Below, one piece after another: positions 26,266 to 34,407 of a DNA stretch of 64,000 bases (its first letter is position 1; each line of letters starts with the position of its first letter). The translations under genes were made by a program, and so were the position numbers. This DNA is from Chitinophaga eiseniae (GTDB lineage: Bacteria; Bacteroidota; Bacteroidia; Chitinophagales; Chitinophagaceae). The DNA is taken from the NCBI RefSeq assembly GCF_900167135.1, contig NZ_FUWZ01000003.1:992001-1056000 (forward strand). Direction: 5' to 3'. The notes beneath the pieces were generated by a model. The model did not search any database, was not told the origin of the DNA, and worked only from the letters and a program-made list of their open reading frames with translations.

Positions 26266-28626
26266 TCACTCAGTTTTCAGGCTTCTGACCGGGTTGGCCA
26301 TGGCCGCCCTTATGGATTGGAAACTGATGGTAAAAAGCGCTATCAGCAACGCTATGGTCCCGGATAGAAAGAAGACGGTCCAATTGAGCGGAATACGATA
26401 AGCAAACTCGTTCAGCCAACGGCTCATAGCCCACCACGATACAGGCAGCGCAATCAGGTTGGCGATCAATATTAAGCGGATAAAATCCAGCGTCAGCAAA
26501 CGGACGATACTGCTCACCCCCGCCCCCAGCACTTTGCGGACACCGATCTCACGGGTACGCACCTGCGCAGTATAAGCTGTCAGCCCCAGTAAGCCAAGGC
26601 AGGACACAAAAATGGCGATACCTGCAAATACGTTGAACAGGTTGCCGGTCCGTTGGTCCGACCGGTAGATATCGTCAAAGGTTTCATCCATGAAATGATA
26701 TTCAAAAGGTATCTCCGCACTATATTGCTGCCACACGTTTTTTAAAGCGGCAATAGCGCCGGATGCCTCCTGCCCTCCGGTTTTCATCAGCAGCATAGCG
26801 CTGCGCTGCGGGTCATAATACAACACTACCGGTTCTATCTTTTCTCTCAGCGAGGCGAAGTGAAAATCTTTGATAACCCCCACAATGATGCCTTCCCGCT
26901 TCCACAGGCTGAAACGCTGTCCTACCGGATCTTTGAGCCCCATCTCTTTCACGGCTGTTTCGTTCAGGATATAATGGCCGGAATCAGCAGGCGTACCGGA
27001 AAAATTATGGCCGGCTGTCAGCTGCATCTTAAAGAAGGGAATAAAATCTTTTTCAACGCTGAGCGGATATACCATCACCGTTTCCCCTTTCTCTTTTCCC
27101 TCCCACTGGTTATCGCCGGACTGTACGCCCAGCATAGCGATATTACCGGAAGCCCGCACCATGCCTTTGATCTCCGGTTCGCGCAGCATCCGCTCACGAA
27201 TGGCATCGTAGTGCGCATTGCCCTGCGGCATCCAGCACATGAGCACATGCTCTTTGTCGTAACCCGGATTTTTTGTCCGCATAAAATGTAGTTGCTTCCC
27301 GATGATCAGGGTGCCTGTAATCAGACCGATGGAAATGGCAAACTGCCCCACTACCAACACCCTGCGGAAAGTCACATCGCGGATACCGGCCGCCAGCATC
27401 CCTTTCAGCGCTTTCAGGGGTTCAAAGGCCGACAGCATCAAAGCCGGATAAATGCTGGACACCGCCAGCGTGGCCAGCCCGGTAACTCCTGTCAGCATCC
27501 ATAGACGCACGCTCATAAAATCAATGGCCAACGCTTTACCCGACAGGCGGTTGAACAGCGGCAGCAGCGCCTCCGCCAGCAACAGTGCCAGTCCCAGCGA
27601 CAACAGGAAAAGAAACGCCGTTTCAATCATAAACTGGAAAAACAATTGTCTTCTTGCTGCGCCAATGATCTTCCGCACACTGACCTCCCTGGCCCTTAAC
27701 ACCGCACGGGCAGTAGAAAGGTTCACATAGTTGATCGCAGAAATGGCCAGGATAAGCACCGCGATAATGGTAAAAATACGCACGGTCTGCATACCGTCAT
27801 CAGTGCCGTCTGCATTGTACAGGTGCATGCTGGCCAGCGGTTGCAACAGGTATTCGATGTCGGTATCGTCCGGCTCGTGCTCCAGGTGTATGTTGCGCAG
27901 TCTGGTCGCCAGTGCGGCTATGGCCGTACCGGGCTGCAACAGCAGGTAAGTCTGAAAATCAAACTCCTCCCATTCATGATCAGCGTCTATTCCTTTACCG
28001 GCCCGGTGCATATCATTCAATAACTGCATCGGGAAAAACAGCTCACCCTGTATAGATGAATTGAGGGGAAAGTCTTTGATGACACCACTCACCGTAAAAC
28101 TGGTCTTATCGTTGGCCACGATCACTTTCCCCAGCGGGTTGTCCTTACCGAAATATTTACGCGCCGCTTTCTCTGTCATCACCACGGAATGAGCGTCGGT
28201 AAAAGGTTTGGCCGCATTACCCTGCAGGAGGGGGAAATCAAAAATGCTAAAGAGTGTAGTATCCGTGAAGAATGCTTTGTTAGCGGGGAAAACCTGGTTG
28301 TTATAGCGGAAAGAAGAATACAGGTAGTTATCTGTCATCCGCATCATGCCTTTTACCTCCGGCAGCCGGGCCTGTGCATTCACCGCAATAGGCGCATTGG
28401 TGACTGTCCAGATATGGCGGCTGACGCCGGTGCCTACTTTGTTTTCAAGTCGGTACAGGTGGTCTGCCCGCTGGTGAAACCGGTCAAAGCTGCGCTCATC
28501 CTGTACCCACAACAGGATCAGCAGTCCAATCGCCAGCCCTGTAGTAAGACCGGCAATATTGATCAGCGAGTAAAATTTGTTTTTTACGAGGTTACGCCAC
28601 GTGGTCAGGAAGTAACTTTTAAACAT
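26266..28626 (-). CDS. MacB/FtsX-type ABC transporter permease
   Basis: A 786-residue inner-membrane protein with the double-module layout common in Bacteroidota. TM1 is at about residues 19-41, followed by a MacB-like periplasmic domain to about 280. The first FtsX domain of three segments lies at about 285-430, including VSVRKIIGAARRQLFFQFMIE. A second periplasmic domain follows, then a second FtsX domain from about 675 with REIGVRKVLGAGVSSIVRLLT. These permeases usually work with a MacB-type ATPase in export or in mechanotransmission; none is adjacent here, so the ATPase partner must be elsewhere. Confidence 0.92.
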   Translation of the reverse strand: MFKSYFLTTWRNLVKNKFYSLINIAGLTTGLAIGLLILLWVQDERSFDRFHQRADHLYRLENKVGTGVSRHIWTVTNAPIAVNAQARLPEVKGMMRMTDNYLYSSFRYNNQVFPANKAFFTDTTLFSIFDFPLLQGNAAKPFTDAHSVVMTEKAARKYFGKDNPLGKVIVANDKTSFTVSGVIKDFPLNSSIQGELFFPMQLLNDMHRAGKGIDADHEWEEFDFQTYLLLQPGTAIAALATRLRNIHLEHEPDDTDIEYLLQPLASMHLYNADGTDDGMQTVRIFTIIAVLILAISAINYVNLSTARAVLRAREVSVRKIIGAARRQLFFQFMIETAFLFLLSLGLALLLAEALLPLFNRLSGKALAIDFMSVRLWMLTGVTGLATLAVSSIYPALMLSAFEPLKALKGMLAAGIRDVTFRRVLVVGQFAISIGLITGTLIIGKQLHFMRTKNPGYDKEHVLMCWMPQGNAHYDAIRERMLREPEIKGMVRASGNIAMLGVQSGDNQWEGKEKGETVMVYPLSVEKDFIPFFKMQLTAGHNFSGTPADSGHYILNETAVKEMGLKDPVGQRFSLWKREGIIVGVIKDFHFASLREKIEPVVLYYDPQRSAMLLMKTGGQEASGAIAALKNVWQQYSAEIPFEYHFMDETFDDIYRSDQRTGNLFNVFAGIAIFVSCLGLLGLTAYTAQVRTREIGVRKVLGAGVSSIVRLLTLDFIRLILIANLIALPVSWWAMSRWLNEFAYRIPLNWTVFFLSGTIALLIALFTISFQSIRAAMANPVRSLKTE

Positions 28627-28772
28627 GATACCGGGTTTTGATACAGTTCACCTTCTGGTCTGCATATCCAACGCCAACCTCTGGCATACCTATTTATCAA
28701 AATAATATAAATAATGTAATTATTTAAATTGTCCGGTTTCGATACAGGTCCTGTTCATTTGCGCGATAGCGG

Positions 28773-29225
28773 TCAGAGTTGTTTCTCCAGCATGATCATA
28801 TGTTTGCAGGGAATCCCGTTTTCGTAGATAGGTTCCGGGTAGTGCTGTACAAAAAAATCTTTACGGATAGCGGTGATCTCAAAACCGCTGCGCTGATAAA
28901 GATACAACTGTGCCACGCTGGAATTGCCGGTACCGATAACGAGTGTCTCAAAACCCAGTTCCCTGGCTTTGATAGCGGCATCCGTCAGTAGTTGTTTGCC
29001 GAGCCCTCTCCCCTGCCAGTTCTCATGTACTGCAATGTTTTTCACTTCGGCTTTTTTACCATCGAGGGGCGTCAGCACGTACACGCCTACACGTACCTCA
29101 CCGATCCGGGCAAGGTACACACGGGAATCCGAGATATACGTATCAATCATCTCCCGGGAAGGGTCGGCCAGCAGTAACAGGTCATACGGAAGGGCATCCT
29201 GCCCCTCCAGCAGTTGAATGATCAT
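28773..29225 (-). CDS. GNAT-family N-acetyltransferase
   Basis: A 150-residue acetyltransferase. The acetyl-CoA binding motif A is NWQGRGLGKQLL, matching Q/R-x-x-G-x-G/A, preceded by VKNIAVHE. The later FETLVIGTGNSSVAQLYLYQRSGFE is the typical motif B region. The substrate is not predictable. The start at 29225 (MIIQLLEG) is preferred over upstream in-frame ATGs at 29246 and 29261 because the domain begins there. It follows the MscS gene on the same strand across a terminator. Confidence 0.88.
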   Translation of the reverse strand: MIIQLLEGQDALPYDLLLLADPSREMIDTYISDSRVYLARIGEVRVGVYVLTPLDGKKAEVKNIAVHENWQGRGLGKQLLTDAAIKARELGFETLVIGTGNSSVAQLYLYQRSGFEITAIRKDFFVQHYPEPIYENGIPCKHMIMLEKQL

Positions 29226-29263
29226 ATTTTCGGCGGAGGACATCATGCGGGGAAGATACATAA

Positions 29264-29291
29264 AAAGCCGGCATCAAAGTATGCCGGCTTT
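29264..29291 (-). terminator. Terminator overlapping the end of the MscS gene
   Basis: An 11-base perfect stem (aaagccggcat with atgccggcttt) and a 6-base loop that contains the MscS stop codon at 29274-29276. In the minus-strand transcript the stem ends in a short U-run. The last codons of the MscS gene (KKAGIL) are encoded in one arm. Confidence 0.75.
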
Positions 29292-30107
29292 CTTCAATGC
29301 TCCTGTTACATTCACAATCAGTTCATGCACCGTATCTTCATAAGTGCCTTCCTGTTCATTGTCTACCCAGCAGCAGAGCAGCGCCTTTACGTTGCCGCCG
29401 TCAATACTGTCGAAACGTACGGTGCGGGGGCGGTTGGTCATTACCGCCTTACTTTCCTGTACCCTGTCCAACATTATTTTTTCCGCCTCCGGCAGACGTT
29501 CCCCGGCTGGCAAAGTGAATGTGAGGGTGATACGCCGCAGGGGCGTCAGGGAATGATTGATGATTGGTTTCTGAAAAATGTCTTTGTTGGGAATGATCAC
29601 ATGTAAACCGTCGGCCGTGATCATCGTGGTGGAGCGCAGCCGGATGTTATTGACCGTACCGGTAAACCCGTTTGTTTCAATGACATGTCCCACCGCGAAA
29701 GGCTTGCGGAAAGTGATAAAAATACCGGAGATAAAATTGGCGGTAAGGTCCTGGAAAGCAAAGCCCAGTGCCAGACCAATAATGCCCGCGCCGGCCAACA
29801 GCGAGGTCACCGCTTTGTCCAGTCGCAGCACATTCAGCGAAATGAAGAGGCCCATCAGCAGCACCAGCAGGTAAACAGTGCTGGCTACCAGCCCGGAAAT
29901 GGCCGCCGTTTCAGTGACCTTCCATACCAGCCGGTTGGCAAAGCCGCGCAACAGCCGGGCCAGCAGCCAAAACATCACCAGTACAATAATTGCCACCACC
30001 AGGTTCGGCAACATCCTGATCGCCGCTGTGCCCCATCGGTATAGTTTGTCTAGTATCAGCGCCTGATAGCCGGTCCACTCGCCGGCCAATATCGGAGAAT
30101 AATGCAT
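29274..30107 (-). CDS. Small-conductance mechanosensitive channel (MscS family)
   Basis: A 277-residue inner-membrane channel. Three or four membrane segments lie in the first 150 residues. The pore helix is rich in Ala and Gly (LLAGAGIIGLALGFAFQDLTANFISGIFITF shortened here as AGAGIIGLALGFAFQD). The following beta domain has PFAVGHVIETNGFTGTV and ADGLHVIIPNKDIF. The channel relieves turgor on hypo-osmotic shock. The start at 30107 (MHYSPILAGEW) is chosen; the upstream frame to 30200 lacks family similarity. A second MscS gene lies at 43992. Confidence 0.92.
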   Translation of the reverse strand: MHYSPILAGEWTGYQALILDKLYRWGTAAIRMLPNLVVAIIVLVMFWLLARLLRGFANRLVWKVTETAAISGLVASTVYLLVLLMGLFISLNVLRLDKAVTSLLAGAGIIGLALGFAFQDLTANFISGIFITFRKPFAVGHVIETNGFTGTVNNIRLRSTTMITADGLHVIIPNKDIFQKPIINHSLTPLRRITLTFTLPAGERLPEAEKIMLDRVQESKAVMTNRPRTVRFDSIDGGNVKALLCCWVDNEQEGTYEDTVHELIVNVTGALKKAGIL

Positions 30108-30509
30108 GACCTTCTTACCGCAAATTTCGGGCAGTGGTCTGCATCCCTGCAAAACAAGGCTGTAGCCGGTTTCCATCGTGGAACAACCTACACAGATCAT
30201 GAAAAAACCGGGATAGGAATACCCCGGTTTATCATTAACCTACAACTGTTATAAAACATAATCTTTTGTCAAAAAGGCAGACCTCCACCACGGCAGCGAT
30301 GGTTTACCGGCACAAATACAGAATATACTTTATGTTTTTACTGTTCATGCTGATATGCTACCAATGGTCGCGTTTGTCACAGCAAAAGTAATGCAGCCAA
30401 CGGTCACCGGCGTTGCACATTTCCCTGATTTTATTGTAATAAACAAAGAAAATGATCAGCGGCGGCGGCATGGTTTTTTAGGCAGATAGGGGGAGAAAAC
30501 AGCTCAATT
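30108..30509. other. Intergenic region with one hairpin
   Basis: About 400 bases between the MscS start and a small plus-strand gene. The only structure I see is a hairpin at 30205-30230 (aaaccggg with ccccggttt). No RNA gene or ORF with protein character is visible; promoters for both flanking genes should lie here. Confidence 0.4.
30205..30230. terminator. Hairpin in the MscS upstream region
   Basis: A stem of about 8-9 bases with an A-run on its left side. Flanking genes point away from it, so its role as a terminator is unclear; it may belong to the 5' leader of the MscS mRNA. Confidence 0.35.
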
Positions 30510-30734
30510 ATGAACCATTTCTCGTTAGAAGGAGAACATGTAAAGATAGACTATAGCAATCCGGCACTTCCTCCTGCCGCCAGGAATTTTATGCCCGATG
30601 TATACCGCGACGGACCTGAATATTTCTGTGTGCTGGGTGCAGGATGTGATGCTGTTATCCTCGGAACTGGTAACTCCGCGGAAGAGGCTATCAATGCATG
30701 GGAAGAGGCCTACCATCTGAAGGCAGGCCGGTAG
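30510..30734 (+). CDS. Hypothetical small protein
   Basis: A 74-residue protein that I do not recognise by name. The end ILGTGNSAEEAINAWEEAYH resembles the C-terminal strand-helix part of HicB-like small proteins that share the pattern GTG-x3-EEA. No HicA toxin is adjacent, so a toxin-antitoxin role is not supported. Upstream ggagaaaac lies a little far from the start for a Shine-Dalgarno site. The gene is followed 36 bases later by another small gene on the same strand. Confidence 0.65.
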   Translation: MNHFSLEGEHVKIDYSNPALPPAARNFMPDVYRDGPEYFCVLGAGCDAVILGTGNSAEEAINAWEEAYHLKAGR

Positions 30735-30770
30735 CGTACCGGTTTTATTGTTCATCTAAATCTCTTTTTT

Positions 30771-30971
30771 ATGCCAGCAAAAGAAAAAAAAACCGGCTCT
30801 GACCGTAGCAATGAGCACAAAAAGGTTACAGATGAAACGATGCATCCACTTGATCCGCACGACAAACAGCGGGTCACGCAACAAAAAAGAGCAGAAGAAG
30901 ATATACCGGAACAGACATTTATTGACGATGAAGAACTGGCAGGAGACGAACCGTTGACAGACGATCTGTAA
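30771..30971 (+). CDS. Hypothetical small hydrophilic protein
   Basis: A 66-residue, highly charged protein without cysteines or hydrophobic segments. The N-terminal third is Lys rich (MPAKEKKTGSDRSNEHKK) and the C-terminal half is acidic (TFIDDEELAGDEPLTDDL), so it is probably disordered. Such short proteins are frequent in Chitinophagaceae and have no known role. A strong hairpin follows the stop by about 20 bases. Confidence 0.65.
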   Translation: MPAKEKKTGSDRSNEHKKVTDETMHPLDPHDKQRVTQQKRAEEDIPEQTFIDDEELAGDEPLTDDL

Positions 30972-30992
30972 CTGACCTGAAAACCATTTTAC

Positions 30993-31018
30993 AAGGGACC
31001 GTCCGAAAGCGGTCCCTT
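30993..31018 (+). terminator. Terminator after the small hydrophilic gene
   Basis: A 9-base perfect stem (aagggaccg with cggtccctt) and an 8-base loop (tccgaaag) closely after the stop at 30971. The T-tail is weak. Confidence 0.65.
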
Positions 31019-31063
31019 CGTATAGGCGGTATCGTTATCATTCCGCTTCATACACCAGCTTCT

Positions 31064-31248
31064 TTATTGATGTTCTTTCTTTTCTATTTTCGCCAGCTCC
31101 CTGTCCAGGTGCAGTGCCTCGTCCACCGCCTCCTGAACAAACACTTTCATGGCGCTCTCCCCGAACATAACCGGCATATGGCCGTCAAACCCGCCGCCTG
31201 GTAAAAGGCGTGGGCTTCTCTGATTGTTTCATCCGGACAGGTTTTCAT
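31064..31248 (-). pseudogene. Small gene broken by a frameshift
   Basis: On the minus strand an ATG at 31248 opens a frame reading MKTCPDETIREAHAFYQAAG, which then ends out of frame. Shifting by one base at about 31190-31200 continues as GGFDGHMPVMFGESAMKVFV followed by QEAVDEALHLDRELAKIEKKEHQ and a stop at 31064. The joined product would be about 61 residues and looks like one helical protein. The length of 185 bases is one base short of a whole number of codons, so a single deletion explains it. A sequencing error is also possible. Confidence 0.45.
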
Positions 31249-31286
31249 ATCACCGTTTTCTATAACGGTGATAAAAAACTATGCCT

Positions 31287-31348
31287 GTCCCTGATAAGGC
31301 AGGGACAAAACAAATCCATGCCGGATGGGCAGTAAAATACCCATCCGG
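31287..31348. terminator. Two successive hairpins downstream of the GlxA-type regulator
   Basis: First stem gtccctg with cagggac (31287-31306), second stem ccggatggg with cccatccgg (31321-31348). Both lie after the stop of the minus-strand regulator gene at 31403 and may terminate it. Confidence 0.5.
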
Positions 31349-31402
31349 GCCAGGGGGGAATGAGGAAGAATAGCTACAAAAGGCAGACAGCCATCCCAGC
31401 AG

Positions 31403-32383
31403 TTAGCTGGCCAGGGCCCTGTTGTATTTATTGCGGTATTCCTGCGGAGAGAGTCCCGTGATTTTTTTGAAGGTGGTACGAAATGCTTTGGTGTCGGTAT
31501 AGCCTACTTTGTACATCACCTCACTAACGTTTTCGGAACCTCTTTCCAGGCTATTCTTGGCTGCTTCGATCTTTACGCGCTGCATGTACTCCACAGCGGT
31601 ATTGGAGGTGGCTTTCTTAAAGCGTCTTTCCAGGTTTCTGCGGCTGAGGGAAAACATGGTGGCCAGCTGGTCTACCGTGATTCTTTCAGAGAAATTCTGT
31701 TCGATGTATTCCTGGGCTTTGCGGATAGGTTCATCATCATGTCCTTTCTGGCCTTCAAAGATGATAAAGGGGGATTGGTTGCTGCGTTCAAATTCTATTT
31801 CAAACATCTTGGAACAGAGGATTGCCAGTTCCTTGCCGGCATACTTCTCCACCAGGTAGATGATCAGGTTGTAGAAAGATGCCGCCCCGCCGCTGGAGTA
31901 GATACCTCCTTCGTCGGTGATGATTTTTTCGGACACCAATGTTACATCCGGGAACATCTTGCGGAAGTGATTGGCGGCAAACCAGTGCGTGGAACATTTT
32001 TTTCCGTCCAGCAAACCGGTAGACGCCAGCAGGAAAGCGCCCACGCATAAACTGGCCACTTCCGCACCTTTATGGTGCTGCTTAACGATCCAGGGAAAGA
32101 ACTCCTGGTTCATACTGATGACCTGCTGCATGTCGCCATTGACGGCCGGAATAACAATCAGGTCTGTCTGACTGACTTCATCCAGCGTGAGGTCCGGCGT
32201 AACAGCAAAAAGACGGTGGTAGGTTTCTGGATCCCGTGCAAGGCCCACCAGTTGCACTTTAAATAAAGGGGATCTGCCCGATGCGGCCAGAAAGTCATTG
32301 ACCTTGTTAAACACAGTAAATGAGCCTTCGATGCAAGATAGGGCTACATCACCTTTGGGGACGAGGATGGATATGTGTTTCAT
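31403..32383 (-). CDS. GlxA-family transcriptional regulator (DJ-1/PfpI domain plus AraC HTH)
   Basis: A 326-residue regulator. Residues 1-185 form a DJ-1/PfpI-like domain with the nucleophile-elbow motif ASLCVGAFLLASTGLLDGKK containing the conserved Cys, and HW close after it. Residues about 220-320 are an AraC double HTH (TVDQLATMFSLSRRNLERRFKK, NVSEVMYKVGYTDTKAFRTTFKK). Members control varied stress and catabolic genes; the target here is not clear. The gene on the right is convergent, so it stands alone. Confidence 0.93.
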   Translation of the reverse strand: MKHISILVPKGDVALSCIEGSFTVFNKVNDFLAASGRSPLFKVQLVGLARDPETYHRLFAVTPDLTLDEVSQTDLIVIPAVNGDMQQVISMNQEFFPWIVKQHHKGAEVASLCVGAFLLASTGLLDGKKCSTHWFAANHFRKMFPDVTLVSEKIITDEGGIYSSGGAASFYNLIIYLVEKYAGKELAILCSKMFEIEFERSNQSPFIIFEGQKGHDDEPIRKAQEYIEQNFSERITVDQLATMFSLSRRNLERRFKKATSNTAVEYMQRVKIEAAKNSLERGSENVSEVMYKVGYTDTKAFRTTFKKITGLSPQEYRNKYNRALAS

Positions 32384-32466
32384 GTACCAAATATAGAGAA
32401 AACCGATGTCGTAAACAACCTCCTTTTTTGTCGTAATGGAGGCCCCCGGATATTAAAATACGACAG

Positions 32467-32474
32467 TAAGTTTG
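32467..32474 (+). promoter_or_regulatory. Candidate -7 box (TAAGTTTG)
   Basis: TAAGTTTG fits TAnnTTTG and lies 18 bases before the ATG of a doubtful 48-codon ORF. No -33 TTG at correct spacing. Confidence 0.35.
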
Positions 32475-32491
32475 TAGTCAACAAATACTAC

Positions 32492-32638
32492 ATGAGCTAC
32501 CGGATAACAAAAATAATGGGGACGGTCATTACCGCGTACAGGCGCGGTCAGCAGGACCCTTTGTTCGACTGGCTGGTGGAGGATGTGCAGTTACTGCTGC
32601 GGGAGATAGTGGTTGCTGCCCACCAGGTGTTCCGGTGA
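32492..32638 (+). CDS. Doubtful short ORF
   Basis: A 48-codon ORF with amphipathic character (QDPLFDWLVEDVQLLL). It is preceded by a -7-like box and is the only coding candidate in the 270-base gap between the GlxA start and the DUF1080 end. I recognise no family. It could equally be a chance frame or a remnant. Confidence 0.25.
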   Translation: MSYRITKIMGTVITAYRRGQQDPLFDWLVEDVQLLLREIVVAAHQVFR

Positions 32639-32652
32639 GCAGCAAAATAGTA

Positions 32653-33429
32653 TTATAATTCGCGGACCCAGATATTACGGAAGCTCAGCGGCTCGCTCTT
32701 ATCACCATGGGCCTGCAGTTTGATCGGGCTTGGACCATGCGCCTCCCGATACCCCGGAGCGCCAATGTACTGGGTAGGTCCTTTCAGTTCCACATTATTC
32801 TGTACCAACACCCCGTTGAACAGTACGGTCACCCTGGCCGGACTAACCAGTTTACCGTCATTGCCAAATACCGGCGCTGTCCAGATTACGTCATATGCCT
32901 GCCATTCCCCTGGTTTGTTGGTCGGATTGGCCAGTGGTACATATTGTTTGTAGATACTGGCGGCCTGGCCGTTAGTATAGGTCTTGTTGTTATAGGAGTC
33001 CAGCACCTGTAACTCATACCCTGCATCGCCTTTACCGATGGAAGCCAGGAACACGCCGCTGTTGCCCCTGCCCTGGCCGGTGCCGGTGATATTGGCCGGT
33101 ACCCGCCACTCGATATGCAACTGGTAGTTGTTGAACGATTTTTTGGTTTCGATATTACCAACCTGTTTGTTGACCGTCAGGACACCTTTAGACACATTCC
33201 ATTTGGCGGGCGTATTTCTGTCGTCCGCCATCACCCACTGGTCGAGGTTAGAACCGTTAAACAGGATGATCGCGTCGGAAGGCGCGTCACCACATTTTTT
33301 GCCGGGCTTTACTTCCGGCGGCACCGGCGTATATACTTCAGTATCTTCCGGTTTGGCTTTCTGGTCCTGCGCCTGAGCCATATAACATCCGCCGGCTAAA
33401 AGGGCGGTCAGTATAATTTTTCCTTTCAT
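32653..33429 (-). CDS. Secreted DUF1080 protein (3-keto-disaccharide hydrolase domain family)
   Basis: A 258-residue exported protein with signal peptide MKGKIILTALLAGGCYMAQAQ. The DUF1080 fold is a concanavalin-like jelly roll; visible landmarks are ILFNGSNLDQWVM, YQLHIEWRVP, GRGNSGVFLAS, YELQVLDSYNN and SFRNIWVREL at the end. Characterised members hydrolyse 3-keto-glycosides produced by oxidation of the sugar C3, and related proteins may only bind glycans. Oxidoreductases of the Gfo/Idh type are present elsewhere in the window but not adjacent. It lies 28 bases downstream of a small gene on the same strand. Confidence 0.92.
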   Translation of the reverse strand: MKGKIILTALLAGGCYMAQAQDQKAKPEDTEVYTPVPPEVKPGKKCGDAPSDAIILFNGSNLDQWVMADDRNTPAKWNVSKGVLTVNKQVGNIETKKSFNNYQLHIEWRVPANITGTGQGRGNSGVFLASIGKGDAGYELQVLDSYNNKTYTNGQAASIYKQYVPLANPTNKPGEWQAYDVIWTAPVFGNDGKLVSPARVTVLFNGVLVQNNVELKGPTQYIGAPGYREAHGPSPIKLQAHGDKSEPLSFRNIWVREL

Positions 33430-33457
33430 AAAATATTTTATTGTGTTAGATAGATGA

Positions 33458-33757
33458 TCACTTTTTACCTGCACCCAGCATCTGTTGGACAAGCTGTTGC
33501 CATTCTGTTTCCAGGCTAACGGCAGGACTCTTTTCTCCGGCCCTGCGGTACCAGTAGTCTGCATTCCACTGATCGCCCTCTACACGATGCAGATAGGCGT
33601 GAATGTGGGCCGCATCGCGGTCGGGCAAATCCTGTACCAGCTCATGCGCCTGGTCCCAGTTGTTTTTGCCTGCATACCACAATGCCTGCAAATACACCGT
33701 CAGCCCATCAGGGGGCCGGGCAGCATTCATCGCGGTCATAAAGGTTTGAAAATCCAT
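33458..33757 (-). CDS. Hypothetical protein, helical repeat-like
   Basis: A 99-residue cytosolic protein I cannot name. It is rich in Ala, Trp and Tyr with a pattern typical of short helical hairpins (LQALWYAGKNNWDQAHELVQDLPD, AHIHAYLHRVEGDQWNADYWYRRAG), close to TPR-like repeats seen in Bacteroidota hypothetical proteins. It is probably co-transcribed with the DUF1080 gene, which follows 28 bases downstream. Confidence 0.75.
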   Translation of the reverse strand: MDFQTFMTAMNAARPPDGLTVYLQALWYAGKNNWDQAHELVQDLPDRDAAHIHAYLHRVEGDQWNADYWYRRAGEKSPAVSLETEWQQLVQQMLGAGKK

Positions 33758-33903
33758 GGTGAGTTATTTTTACGTGGAATTAATTTTAACCCGCACAAGA
33801 TAGTTATTAAAATGCATTGTCGCAATGCGCCCGCTGAAAAGTCAGTCTTACCCCCCTTAAGGGTGGTAAAATGATAGTAGGTTTGTATCAAAACCCATCT
33901 ACT

Positions 33904-34407
33904 ATGCGTCAGGAACTCGTTAATGAAATAGAAGCCACCGGCAATGCCTTACTGAAAACGATTTCTTCCTTTTCAGAAGAACAACTCAACGCCCTTCCGT
34001 TTGAAGGCAGCTGGACGGCCGGCCAGGTAGCCGAACATGTCGTGAAAGCCGGCGATTGCGGTATTCTCTATGGCAATACCGCGCCCACCGATCGGGAGCC
34101 GGACGCCAAAGCACCCGCTATCCGCGACCTTTTCCTGAACTACACCCTTAAATTCCAGGCGGCGGAAGATATCCTGCCCACACAGGAAAGCCACCTGAAA
34201 GCGGCCTTGCTGCAAGACCTGAGGCAAACATGGGACAAGGTGATCGCTGCCGCGCAAACCATCCCCCTGGAAGATACCTGCCTCGATTTTGAAGTACCAG
34301 GCTTCGGTCCGCTCACCCGCTACGAATGGCTGCAGCTGATCAATGTACATACCCAACGGCATGTTCATCAACTGGAAAATATCAAAGCACGGCTGACAGC
34401 AGCCTGA
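33904..34407 (+). CDS. DinB-family protein
   Basis: A 167-residue four-helix-bundle protein of the DinB/YfiT superfamily. Two of the metal-binding histidine sites are visible: WTAGQVAEHVVKAG early, and HTQRHVHQLENI near the C-terminus. Family members are metal-dependent thiol transferases or related enzymes, for example with bacillithiol; the activity here is unknown. The start at 33904 (MRQELVNEI) fits the family N-terminus better than the ATG at 33871. It is convergent with and directly abuts the deacetylase gene. Confidence 0.88.
   Translation: MRQELVNEIEATGNALLKTISSFSEEQLNALPFEGSWTAGQVAEHVVKAGDCGILYGNTAPTDREPDAKAPAIRDLFLNYTLKFQAAEDILPTQESHLKAALLQDLRQTWDKVIAAAQTIPLEDTCLDFEVPGFGPLTRYEWLQLINVHTQRHVHQLENIKARLTAA

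Noticed and set aside
30510-30734. HicB-like antitoxin interpretation of the 74-residue protein
   Set aside because: Only a short C-terminal pattern resembles HicB, no DNA-binding domain follows and no HicA toxin is adjacent.
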